Assembly (NCBI RefSeq): GCF_026341125.1
Contig: NZ_JAPEOR010000001.1
Location: 2,356,001-2,420,000, forward strand
DNA: 64,000 nt
Reading direction: 5' to 3'
Origin: Streptomyces sp. NBC_01142
GTDB taxonomy: Bacteria > Actinomycetota > Actinomycetes > Streptomycetales > Streptomycetaceae
The notes below the pieces were generated by a model, which made no database searches, had not been told where the DNA came from, and worked only from the letters and a program-made list of their open reading frames with translations. Positions 33,250-41,917 of this stretch are shown piece after piece. Positions within the stretch are counted from its first letter, which is position 1, and every line of letters starts with the position of its first letter. The position numbers were made by a program, and so were the translations under genes.

Positions 33250-36200
33250 GTGGGGCCGGTGCCGGCAGAGATCATCGCAGCCGCGGCAGGGATCGTCGGC
33301 AAAGTAGTGGCGAAGCCCGCGTCGGACGCCGCGCTGCGCAGGGAAGCGGTGATCCGTGCGCTGAAGCGGCTGCGTCTGGACCCGAAGCTGCCGCCCCGCG
33401 ACTTCGACAGCCTGTATGCCTACGCGCTGATCGAGTACTGCTACGAGCTTCCGGCTCCGGTGCTCGCGTTCTTCCGTGACCCCTATGTGCTGGAGGCCTT
33501 CAGGCGGTCCTTCGACGGCGGGAACTGGTCGAGGCTGCGCCGGGAGGCGGCCGAAGCGCTGCAACGCAACGCGGAGACCGGCGAGTTCGGCCATGTGGGA
33601 CACGGATTCGAGGAGCATGTCGACGGCTTCATCGCCACCTTCCAAGGTCTCGTGGACCGGAGCAGGGCGCCGCACGAGACGCGAATGGAGAACAAACTCG
33701 ACATGCTGGCGCAAGTGCTCCGCGCCCGGGACGACGAGGAGACGCACCGCCAGCGCATCGAGCCCCTGAGGGCGGAAGCGACGCCCGCGGAGCGGCTGCG
33801 GGACGACGTACGGCCCTGGTTCGATGCGGTCGGCTACGAGGTCCGTCGCACCTGGCCGGCGGAGGACGGCAGCGTCGCCATGCTCGTCCATGTGCCCCAG
33901 CGGCGCCCCGGACGCTTCGAGACAGTGGTGGTGCTCTGCGTCGACGGCGAACTCGCCCCGCACCAACTGCGCATCCTGGAACGGCTGGTGGACGATCATC
34001 AGGCCGACGAGGGCTGGGGGCTGGCCCAGCTCAGAATCAGCGAATCGGCACGACGGCGCGCGGCAGAGGCCGGGGACAGGCTCTTCTGCTACACGTTCGA
34101 CGAGCTGATCGAGCTGGAGGCGGACTTCGAGCCGTACATCACCTGGGTCGAGGCGGAGGTGCGGCGCCGCGGGATCGACACCCGCTATGTGCCGCTGTCC
34201 TGCCGCAAGGAGGAGATCGACCCCGCAACCGGGGAGATGCTCGACACCAGCGTGTACGACTGGCGCTCCGGTGGCCTGGACAGCTACGTCCAGGGATGGC
34301 TGAGGGAACCGACCAGGGAGCATCTGTCGCTGCTCGGCGAATTCGGGATGGGGAAATCGTGGTTCGCGCTCCATCTGGCCGGGGAACTGGCACGCGGCTG
34401 GCGCGACGCCAAGCGCAAGGGAGTGCCGCGGCCGCGGATTCCCCTGGTCATTCCGCTGCGGGACTATGCGAAACAGACCTCGGTGGAAGCACTGCTCTCG
34501 GAGTTCTTCTTCCATCAGCACGCCATCGGAATGCGCAGCTTCGAAGTGTTCCGGGTCCTGAACCGGATGGGGCGGCTGCTGCTGATCTTCGATGGTTTCG
34601 ACGAGATGGCCGCCCGGGCCGACCGGAATGTCATGGTCGCCAACTTCTGGGAGTTGGCGAACGCGGTGGAGCCGGGCGCCAAGCTCCTGCTGAGCAGCAG
34701 GACGGAACACTTTCCGCATGCCCGGGAAGCGCGTGATCTGCTGAACGCGAAGCTGTCCACGGCGGCGTCGGCAACACCGGGCCAGGGCCCGGCCTTCGAC
34801 ATCGTGGAGCTGGTCCCGTTCGACGACGAACAGGTCGAGCTGATGCTCGGACATGTGCTGGACGAGGCCAAGGTCGCGTCGGTGATGGAACACCGCGACG
34901 TACGGGACCTGATGCGGCGCCCCGTGATGTCGGAGCTCGTGCTGGACGCGCTGCCGGAGATCGAGCAGGGCGCGGAGGTGGACCTGGCGAGGATCTATCT
35001 GTACGCGATCCGCAGGAAGATGGACCGCGACATCCTTGCGGAGCGCACCTTCACCTCCCGGGCCGACAAGCTCTACTTCCTGTGCGAAGTGGCCTGGGAG
35101 ATGATCTCCACCGAGCGGTTGACACTGAACTACCGTGAGTTTCCAGAACGGTTGCGCGCCTGCTTCGGGGCGGCCGTGGCGACCCAGAAGGACCTGGACT
35201 TCTGGGAACAGGACATGCGGAACCAGGGCATGCTGGTCCGCAATTCCGAGGGAGACTACGGGCCCGCGCACAAGTCGCTTCTTGAATTCCTGGTCGCGTT
35301 CAAGTTCGCGGCGGAACTGGGAGTTCTCTCCGGGGACTTCCTGGAAATGTTCCCGGCGGAGGCGGAGGCGGAGGCACGGGAGGCCAAGGAGCGGACCTGG
35401 TCGGAATACTTCTCCGCCCGTGGCAGGGACGGGCGGCTGCCCGCGCTGTCACGGTTCTCCCCCGAGTCTGTCGACCGGCTCCGGAACTCCTTCGGAGCGG
35501 GCCCACTGGGGACGGAGGTCTTCGGCTTTCTGACGGCCATGACCGACGGCGGGCAGGAGGTGTGGACACTGCTGACCGACATCATCCGGGAAACGGCCAA
35601 CGGCACACCGGAGGCCGGCTACGTCGGCGGCAACTGTGCGAATCTCGTGGTGGCTGCCGGGGGCGACTTCGACGGCGCGATGCTCGCGAGGACCGACCTG
35701 AGTGGCTTCACCCCCGCCGGATTCAACCTCACGGCCTCCATGAAGGGGGCGGATCTGCGGTCCGCGAACCTGTTGGAATCAAACCTGCCCGATGTGGTTC
35801 TCACGGGTGCGGATCTGCGCGGCGCCGCGCTCGAGGGTGAAGCGTTGATGCTCATGGACCGTGTGGTGACGCAGCTGATCGCTCACCCCGGCGGCGCGAT
35901 CACCGCCCGGGCCGGCTGGGAGGTGTTCCACTGGCCCGACGGTGATATCGAGAGTGTTCCACTGCGCCATGACCTGCCCGATATGGGGGACAGCTGGGAA
36001 TGGGGCAGGAGCTGCCGGATCCTTTCCTGGGGCCGGAACGACTGGGCGTACGCCAACGATGCCGTTGCGGCTGTCGTCGACTCGGTGACTGGGCAGCCCC
36101 GCCTCGACCTCCCGGCGAGCTCACTGGTGAGCCTGGTCTGGCACGGTACAACCGCAGTGCTGGTGCACCGGGAGGGTGATGCCCACGCGCAGGTGGTCGA

Positions 36201-36855
36201 CCCGGTGAGCAAAGAGACTCTGGCAGAACTGACCGTTCCGGGCGATCCGGAGAATGCGGGCTTCGGGGTTCACCAGGACGGCATTTCGGCCTGGTCCCTC
36301 AAGGGTGATCTCTTCCGCGTCCATCTCTGCCGGACCGGGACAGCGGCATGGGAGAGCGTGTACCGCACTCGGCTGTCGAGCGGAAGGCGCACTGTCTGCA
36401 GCGATGCGCGCGGCGTGCTCGTTGACGACCACGAGGACGGCAGGGGTGTGGCAGTCGATCTGCGTAGCGGCCGGGTGCTCGAACTGGCCATGGACGACAT
36501 CGAGTTGTCGGGCAACCTGTTCGAAGTGGCAGTCTCCGGTGACACGGGCCGAGTCTTCCTGGTCGGAGACCCCGGAGTGACCATCTGGGCTGCTCCAGGG
36601 GTGGCACCCGTCAAGCCTCTGCAGGTCACGAGTGCGCTGGGGGTGGCAGGAGTACATGTGACGGACGACGGAGAGCGGTTGCTGACCGGTTCCCACGCGG
36701 GCGAGGTCATGGTCCGGGACCCTGCGACGGGCGCGGCCCTGTCCCGCGTTTCCCTGAACCCGAACTTTCAGGGCGCCCGCTTCTCCCGTGACTGCGGCCT
36801 GGAACCCCATGTCCTCGACGCCATCGAGCTTGCCGGCGGCATCGTCACCGGCTGA
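33250..36855 (+). CDS. NACHT NTPase with pentapeptide repeats and propeller-like C-terminus
   Basis: 1,201 residues in four parts. Residues 1-170 are helical. About 175-300 has the alpha/beta pattern of a restriction-endonuclease-like fold (RPWFDAVGYEVRRTW, RFETVVVLCVDG) but lacks a clear E-x-K, so it may not cut. The NACHT ATPase follows: Walker A GEFGMGKS at 363-370, Walker B LLIFDGFDEM near 445, and the helical tail with KSLLEFLVAFKFA. Residues about 814-868 are pentapeptide repeats (ADLRSANLLESNL, GADLRGAAL). The last 320 residues are beta-rich, WD40-like. This is the layout of bacterial NLR-like anti-phage ATPases. Start chosen at a GTG with GGGGGA upstream; earlier starts reach 33211. 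Confidence 0.85.
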   Translation: MGPVPAEIIAAAAGIVGKVVAKPASDAALRREAVIRALKRLRLDPKLPPRDFDSLYAYALIEYCYELPAPVLAFFRDPYVLEAFRRSFDGGNWSRLRREAAEALQRNAETGEFGHVGHGFEEHVDGFIATFQGLVDRSRAPHETRMENKLDMLAQVLRARDDEETHRQRIEPLRAEATPAERLRDDVRPWFDAVGYEVRRTWPAEDGSVAMLVHVPQRRPGRFETVVVLCVDGELAPHQLRILERLVDDHQADEGWGLAQLRISESARRRAAEAGDRLFCYTFDELIELEADFEPYITWVEAEVRRRGIDTRYVPLSCRKEEIDPATGEMLDTSVYDWRSGGLDSYVQGWLREPTREHLSLLGEFGMGKSWFALHLAGELARGWRDAKRKGVPRPRIPLVIPLRDYAKQTSVEALLSEFFFHQHAIGMRSFEVFRVLNRMGRLLLIFDGFDEMAARADRNVMVANFWELANAVEPGAKLLLSSRTEHFPHAREARDLLNAKLSTAASATPGQGPAFDIVELVPFDDEQVELMLGHVLDEAKVASVMEHRDVRDLMRRPVMSELVLDALPEIEQGAEVDLARIYLYAIRRKMDRDILAERTFTSRADKLYFLCEVAWEMISTERLTLNYREFPERLRACFGAAVATQKDLDFWEQDMRNQGMLVRNSEGDYGPAHKSLLEFLVAFKFAAELGVLSGDFLEMFPAEAEAEAREAKERTWSEYFSARGRDGRLPALSRFSPESVDRLRNSFGAGPLGTEVFGFLTAMTDGGQEVWTLLTDIIRETANGTPEAGYVGGNCANLVVAAGGDFDGAMLARTDLSGFTPAGFNLTASMKGADLRSANLLESNLPDVVLTGADLRGAALEGEALMLMDRVVTQLIAHPGGAITARAGWEVFHWPDGDIESVPLRHDLPDMGDSWEWGRSCRILSWGRNDWAYANDAVAAVVDSVTGQPRLDLPASSLVSLVWHGTTAVLVHREGDAHAQVVDPVSKETLAELTVPGDPENAGFGVHQDGISAWSLKGDLFRVHLCRTGTAAWESVYRTRLSSGRRTVCSDARGVLVDDHEDGRGVAVDLRSGRVLELAMDDIELSGNLFEVAVSGDTGRVFLVGDPGVTIWAAPGVAPVKPLQVTSALGVAGVHVTDDGERLLTGSHAGEVMVRDPATGAALSRVSLNPNFQGARFSRDCGLEPHVLDAIELAGGIVTG

Positions 36856-37717
36856 CAGGCCCGTGCAGCCGGTCGCCGGCCGCCAGGATCGCCGAGGCCA
36901 GCGCGTCCGCGGCCTCCTGGGAGGCGTCGCGGCGGGGGCCGTGCAGCAGGACGAAGTCCACGGTGCCCAGCTCCGGGAGACCGGCGCGGTCGGAGACCGG
37001 GATCAGGCCGGGCGGGATCAGACCGCGGGTGTGGGCCATCACTCCGAGGCCCGCGCGGGCGGCGGCGACCAGTCCGCTGAGACTGCCGCTGGTGCAGGCG
37101 ATGCGCCACGGGCGGCCGTGGCGTTCCAGGACGTCGAGTGCGCGGGCCCGGGTGACGGCCGGGGGCGGGAAGAGGATCAGCGGGACGGGGCGGTCCGGAT
37201 CGATACGTACACCCTTGGCCGCGATCCAGATCATGCGATCGCGCCAGACCAGTTCGCCGTGGGTGTCGCCCGCCTGCCGCTTGGCGAGCACCAGGTCGAG
37301 ACGGCCCGCCGCCAGCCGCTCGTGCAGGGTGCCCGACAGCTCGACGGTGAGCTCCATGTCGACGTCCGGGTGGTCGCGGCGGAACGACTCCAGGATCTCG
37401 GGGAGCCGGGTCAGTACGAAGTCCTCGGAGGCCCCGAAACGCAGCCGGCCGCGCAGCCGCGTACCGGTGAAGAACGCCGACGCACGCTCGTGCGCCTGCA
37501 GGATCGTCCGGGCGAAGCCGAGCATCGCCTCGCCGTCCTCGGTGAGCTCCACGCTGTGGGTGTCGCGGGTGAACAGCTGCCGGCCGGTCGCGTCCTCCAG
37601 CCGGCGCACATGCTGGCTCACCGTCGACTGGCGCAGGCCGAGACGGTGGGCGGCCTGGGTGAAGCTCAGGGTCTGGGCGACCGCGAGGAAGGTACGCAGC
37701 TGCGCCGGGTCGTACAT
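36845..37717 (-). CDS. LysR-family transcriptional regulator
   Basis: 290 residues. The winged HTH is at the N-terminus (AQLRTFLAVAQTLSFTQAAHRLGLRQSTVSQHVRRLE), followed by the two-lobe effector domain (LRGRLRFGASEDFVLTRLPEIL, GLGVMAHTRGLIP). It regulates an unknown operon, probably one nearby; the only gene upstream on this strand is the aminopeptidase. CATGCAT and ATGCATG form an inverted pair at 37751-37798 before its start. The 3' end overlaps the NACHT gene by 11 bp tail to tail. Confidence 0.9.
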   Translation of the reverse strand: MYDPAQLRTFLAVAQTLSFTQAAHRLGLRQSTVSQHVRRLEDATGRQLFTRDTHSVELTEDGEAMLGFARTILQAHERASAFFTGTRLRGRLRFGASEDFVLTRLPEILESFRRDHPDVDMELTVELSGTLHERLAAGRLDLVLAKRQAGDTHGELVWRDRMIWIAAKGVRIDPDRPVPLILFPPPAVTRARALDVLERHGRPWRIACTSGSLSGLVAAARAGLGVMAHTRGLIPPGLIPVSDRAGLPELGTVDFVLLHGPRRDASQEAADALASAILAAGDRLHGPVSR

Positions 37718-37823
37718 GGCTCGAGCCTAGGCTGCCCGCCCCTCCTGCCGCATGCATCGTCCGACCTGCACCATGGTGTGTCGCCGCCCGTATGCATGTC
37801 CTGCCGGGCGCGGCCGTCCGCCG

Positions 37824-39221
37824 TCAGCCGGCCATCAGCGTGCCCATCCACTCCTCGATCGCGTCCGGTGTGCGCGGCAGCGCGCCCGACATCAGCCGGG
37901 CTCCGTTCGCGGTGATGACCAGGTCGTCCTCGATGCGTACGCCGATGCCGCGCAGCTCCGGCGGCAGTGTCTCGTCGTCGGGCTGGAGATAGAGCCCCGG
38001 TTCGACGGTGAGGACCTGGCCCTCTTCCAGTACGCCGTCGAGGTAGGTCTCGGCGCGGGCCTTGGCGCAGTCATGGACGTCGAGGCCGAGCATATGACCA
38101 CTGCTGCACAGGGTGTAACGGCGGTGGAGGTCGCCCTCGGGGCTCTTCAGCACGCCCCACTCCGTCAGCCCCTCCGCGATGACCTGCATACCGGCACGGT
38201 GGAAGTCACCGAAGCTCGCCCCCGGCCTCAGCGCCGCGATCCCCGCGTCCTGTGCGGCCAGGACCAGGTCGTACACCTGGCGTTGCACGGGGGAGTAGCG
38301 CCCGGACAGGGGGAGCGTACGGGTGATGTCGGCCGTGTACAGGGTGCCGGTCTCCACACCGGCATCCAGCAGCAGGAGCTGGGCGGGGTCCAGGGCGCCG
38401 TCGTTGCGGATCCAGTGCAGTACGCAGGCGTGCGCGCCGGAGGCGGCGATCGTGTCGTACCCCGTGCCGTTGCCTTCGGTGCGGGCCCGCAGTCCGAAGA
38501 CGCCCTCGATCCAGCGCTCACCGCGCGGGTGGGCCAGTGCCCGCGGCAGCGTGCGTACGACATCCTCGAATCCGGCGGTGGTGTGGTCGACGGCGAGCTG
38601 TAGCTGGCCGACCTCCCAGGCGTCCTTGACGAGGCGCAGTTCGGAGAGCGCGGTGGCCAGGTCCGCATCGCGGGAGGCGTCGCGGCCCGGGGGCAGGCTG
38701 TCCAGGGTGTCCAGGTGCTCGCAGCGGATGCCGGTGAGCCGCTCCGCTTCGGCGAGGTCGGGGCGGCGGCCCACCCAGAACTCGCCGTACCGGCGGTCGC
38801 GGTAGAACTCGTCGCCGCCGCGCGAGGACCGCGGTCGCAGATACAGCACCGCCTCATGGCCGTGCGGACCGGACGGCTCCAGGACCAGTACATGACCTGG
38901 CTGGTCCTCACCGGTGAGTCCGGTCAGCCAGGCGTAGGCACTGTGCGGCCTGAACCGGTGGTCGCAGTCGTTGGAGCGGACCTTCAGCTGCCCGGCGGGT
39001 ATCAGCAGCCGCTCGCCGGGGAAGCGCGCGGACAGCCGGGTGCGACGGGCCGGGGTGACGGCGTGGGCGGGGGCCCGTACGTCGGCGGGCAGGGGGGAGG
39101 CTGCCCAGCCGGAACTCATGAAGGCGGCCAACTCCGCCGAGACGGGCAGGTCGTGGCTGCCGGTACGGATCGGCCGGAGCGGGGTGGCGGGCGAGGTGTG
39201 AGGCTCTGGACGGTCGGCCAT
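37824..39221 (-). CDS. pepP: Xaa-Pro aminopeptidase (aminopeptidase P, M24B)
   Basis: 465 residues. The N-terminal half is the creatinase-like domain (RRTRLSARFPGERLLIPAG, NDCDHRFRPHSAYAWLTGL). The pita-bread metalloprotease half shows the metal ligands in LLLLDAGVETGTLYTADITRTLPL (two Asp), GHMLGLDVHD (His), VLTVEPGLYL (Glu) and IGVRIEDDLV (Glu), so two metals are bound. It removes an N-terminal residue next to Pro, and likely next to hydroxyproline. It has no signal peptide. AGGGAG precedes the ATG at 39221. It is divergent from the collagenase gene, which suits joint use on collagen peptides. Confidence 0.92.
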   Translation of the reverse strand: MADRPEPHTSPATPLRPIRTGSHDLPVSAELAAFMSSGWAASPLPADVRAPAHAVTPARRTRLSARFPGERLLIPAGQLKVRSNDCDHRFRPHSAYAWLTGLTGEDQPGHVLVLEPSGPHGHEAVLYLRPRSSRGGDEFYRDRRYGEFWVGRRPDLAEAERLTGIRCEHLDTLDSLPPGRDASRDADLATALSELRLVKDAWEVGQLQLAVDHTTAGFEDVVRTLPRALAHPRGERWIEGVFGLRARTEGNGTGYDTIAASGAHACVLHWIRNDGALDPAQLLLLDAGVETGTLYTADITRTLPLSGRYSPVQRQVYDLVLAAQDAGIAALRPGASFGDFHRAGMQVIAEGLTEWGVLKSPEGDLHRRYTLCSSGHMLGLDVHDCAKARAETYLDGVLEEGQVLTVEPGLYLQPDDETLPPELRGIGVRIEDDLVITANGARLMSGALPRTPDAIEEWMGTLMAG

Positions 39222-39280
39222 CGGGACTCCCTGGGTGGGCAACGCGGGGGTGGCTCAAGCAGAACGAGGGCGCAGAGGTC

Positions 39281-39309
39281 TTGTCAGTGCAATTTCACAT
39301 TACTATGTT
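39281..39309 (+). promoter_or_regulatory. Sigma-70-type promoter upstream of collagenase
   Basis: TTGTCA at 39281-39286 and TATGTT at 39304-39309 are separated by 17 bp. The ribosome site and GTG of the collagenase are about 110 bp downstream. A weak relative of the GntR box (GGTCACAT, reverse) lies just after the -10. Confidence 0.5.
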
Positions 39310-39422
39310 ACGGGTCACATCGCGATATGACTGCCCGTCAATCCCCATACAAAACACGGCATTTCGTGATGTATCGCACCGCTGTCACACCCACCCCTCA
39401 CCTCCCACAGAGGAGCCCACAG

Positions 39423-41837
39423 GTGTCCCAGCCCAGACCCCTGCGCAGAACGGTGCTCAGCCCCCTGCGCAAAACCGTGCGCAAAACCGTGCGCAAGCCC
39501 GTACGCAGACCGCTGCTCGCCGGAGCCATCACCGTCGCCCTTCTTGTCCCGCTGGGGCAGGCGGCTCAGGCTTCACAGCACCGCCAGGAGCCGTCCGCCA
39601 CAGTCGCCGCCAGACCTGGACCGGCCTCCGCGGCCGCCGTCGCACCGCACGGCGACAACCCCCATGACGAGGTCGAACGCCTCGCCCGGGCACCCAGGCC
39701 GACCGTCGAACCCGTCCCCGCCCCGGGCGAGTTGACGCAGGGCCGAATACCCGGCCGTCAGGGCCCCCGCAAAGCCGCCGCCCGCGCCACCGCCACTCTC
39801 GGCGCGGCCCGGGTGCCCTGCACTCTCGACGGTGTCACCGGCCTCGGGCCGGAGCAGTTCGCGGACTTCCTCGCCGACCCGGCTGTCACGGCCGACGGCT
39901 GTCTCAGCGGCCTCATCTGGACGTGGGACGCCCGGCTCGTACCGATCATGTCGGACGCCCATGTCCAGGCCGTGAGCCGGCGGATCTCCTCGCTGGCCGC
40001 CGCCCACGACGGCCGTAACTCCACCCATCTGCTGGAGATGTTCACCTATCTCCACGCGGTCGCCTACCACGACCACTCGCGCAGCGAGATAGACATCACC
40101 GACATCCCGACCGCCGAGGCCATGCGGCGCGCCATCAACGCCTTCGGCACCGCGGCCCGCACGTTCGATGTCACCAAGACCAACGCCGAGTCCCTGCGCG
40201 AGGCCCTCTACGCCGGCAGCGCCCCGGGTCTGCGGCACAGCCAACTGGTGCTGATCAAGAAGGTCCTGGCCACGATGGACAGGTACCACAAGGGCCAGTA
40301 CGACAACGCCTCCTGGGGTGGCGCGGCGCTGGCCGCCCTGTCCGTGAACTACCTCGGCGTCTATCCTGGCAACCGCGACACCGCGTTCCACGCCGTCGTC
40401 ACCCAGAACGCCTCCTACCGGGCGGCGTTCAGGGCCTTCGCGCAGCACACCCACCTCAAGGGGACCGCCAACGAGTGGGTGGTCCGCGACGCGCTCGGCG
40501 AGTACGGCAGGTTCGGGCAGATCCAGGCCCTGAAGGCACAGATCGTGCCCGACCTCGGCGCCCTGCTGCCCGTCGCGCAGAGCAACTTCGGCCACGGCAA
40601 GGCTCCCTGGGCCTCGCTCGTCTCCTGGCTCAACTTCTACGAGGCATGCAAGCCGTACGGGGTCTGCAAGGAGGACATCGAGCGGCTGATCTTCCCGTAC
40701 ACCTACACGTACGACAACGGAGCCATCAAGGTCCGCACCGGGCTCGACCGTGCCACCGTCGATCAGCTCTACTACGCGAGCAAGCAGGTCAAGGCGCACT
40801 TCCACCGGGTGCTCGGCAGCCTGCAGCCGCTGGCCGGCGACACCAACACCTCACTCAACATCGTGCTCTACGCCTCCCGCGCCGACTACGAGAACTACCA
40901 CCCGATCCTCACCGGGATGGGTACCGACAACGGCGGCGTCTACATCGAGCGCGGCGCCACCTTCTACACGTACCAGCGCCGGGTCCCGCAGGACTCCTCG
41001 CTCACGCTCGAAGAGCTCTTCCGCCACGAGTACGCGCACTACCTCAACGGCCGTTGGGCGGTGCCCGGTTACTTCGGTGAAGGGCCCTGGTACAGCGGGG
41101 ACCGCACCACCGCGATGGACGAGGGCACCGCGGAGTTCTTCGACGGCGCCACCCGGGACGACGGCATCGCGGTCCGCAAGTCCCTGGTCCGGAGCGTCAT
41201 GAACGACACGGCGGGCGGCGGCCCCCGGATGACCGTCGACCAGCTGTTGCACGCCACCTACGACGGGGACGGCTTCCGCTTCTACAGCTACGCGGGCACC
41301 TTCTTCGAGTACCTGTGGACCGAGCGGCCCACCCTGCTCCGTGAGATGTACCGGCTGCTGCGGGCCGACGACCCGGCGGGTTTCGACGCCTGGCGCAACC
41401 GCCTCGGTGACGACTCCGCACTCCAGCGCGGCTACGACAGCTTCCTGGACGCACAGATCGCCAAGGTTGACGAGCTGTTCGTGCCGAACACCACGTACAC
41501 GCCCAACGGGCAGCTGAGGGACCACTCGGTGGCAGGGGTCCGCTCCCTCTTCACCACGGCCACGTACTCCCAGCCGGACTGTGCGGAGGAGGGCGAAGCA
41601 GGCAAGCGGCGCTTCACCTGCACCGGAAGGATCACCGCCAACCTCGCCGAGGCCGGCAACCCGGACCGGGTCTTCCAGGACATGTCCGAGACGGTCGACT
41701 ACTTCATCCTCGACCGGGCCGGCGCCGCGTCCAACAATCTCGCCGACATGAACTGCTCCTTCGGCGAGGTGGAGATCTGGGCCAACGGCCGTTCGGGTAC
41801 TGCTCCTTACCGCTGTGAAGGTCCACTGCGCAGCTGA
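39423..41837 (+). CDS. Secreted collagenase (peptidase M9)
   Basis: 804 residues. A basic N-terminus (RKTVRKTVRKPVRRP) precedes the signal helix LLAGAITVALLVPLGQAAQA. The collagenase activator/peptidase unit follows: VPCTLDGVTGLGPEQFADF, then the zinc site HEYAH at residues 535-539 (FRHEYAHYLNGRW) with the third ligand Glu in MDEGTAEFFDG about 30 residues on. The usual M9 segment YLGVYPGNRDTAFHAV and FPYTYTYDNGAIKV are present. No PKD or collagen-binding domains remain at the C-terminus. GTG chosen because GAGGAG lies seven bases upstream. It cleaves collagen outside the cell, feeding the Hyp genes next door. Confidence 0.92.
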   Translation: MSQPRPLRRTVLSPLRKTVRKTVRKPVRRPLLAGAITVALLVPLGQAAQASQHRQEPSATVAARPGPASAAAVAPHGDNPHDEVERLARAPRPTVEPVPAPGELTQGRIPGRQGPRKAAARATATLGAARVPCTLDGVTGLGPEQFADFLADPAVTADGCLSGLIWTWDARLVPIMSDAHVQAVSRRISSLAAAHDGRNSTHLLEMFTYLHAVAYHDHSRSEIDITDIPTAEAMRRAINAFGTAARTFDVTKTNAESLREALYAGSAPGLRHSQLVLIKKVLATMDRYHKGQYDNASWGGAALAALSVNYLGVYPGNRDTAFHAVVTQNASYRAAFRAFAQHTHLKGTANEWVVRDALGEYGRFGQIQALKAQIVPDLGALLPVAQSNFGHGKAPWASLVSWLNFYEACKPYGVCKEDIERLIFPYTYTYDNGAIKVRTGLDRATVDQLYYASKQVKAHFHRVLGSLQPLAGDTNTSLNIVLYASRADYENYHPILTGMGTDNGGVYIERGATFYTYQRRVPQDSSLTLEELFRHEYAHYLNGRWAVPGYFGEGPWYSGDRTTAMDEGTAEFFDGATRDDGIAVRKSLVRSVMNDTAGGGPRMTVDQLLHATYDGDGFRFYSYAGTFFEYLWTERPTLLREMYRLLRADDPAGFDAWRNRLGDDSALQRGYDSFLDAQIAKVDELFVPNTTYTPNGQLRDHSVAGVRSLFTTATYSQPDCAEEGEAGKRRFTCTGRITANLAEAGNPDRVFQDMSETVDYFILDRAGAASNNLADMNCSFGEVEIWANGRSGTAPYRCEGPLRS

Positions 41838-41851
41838 TCCGGCACGCCTCG

Positions 41852-41883
41852 GGGACCGGGTCGGCGCACCGCCGCCCGGTCCC
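41852..41883 (+). terminator. Hairpin terminator after collagenase
   Basis: GGGACCGGG and CCCGGTCCC form a perfect 9-bp stem around a 14-base loop, 14 bp after the stop codon and directly abutting the -35 of the next operon. Confidence 0.6.
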
Positions 41884-41914
41884 TTGACCCTCTCTAGAAA
41901 TGTGACATATTACT
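41884..41914 (+). promoter_or_regulatory. Promoter with overlapping GntR-type box, leaderless Hyp operon
   Basis: TTGACC (41884) and TATTAC (41908) are 18 bp apart. The GTG start of the next gene is only four bases after the -10, so the transcript is probably leaderless. TGTGACATATTACT (41901-41914) overlaps the -10 and is repeated at two other promoters in this locus. Confidence 0.6.
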
Positions 41915-41917
41915 GTC

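Noticed and set aside
33130..35271. A 713-codon minus-strand frame opposite the NACHT gene
   Set aside because: Mirrors the codon bias of the sense gene; the sense strand has clear Walker motifs.
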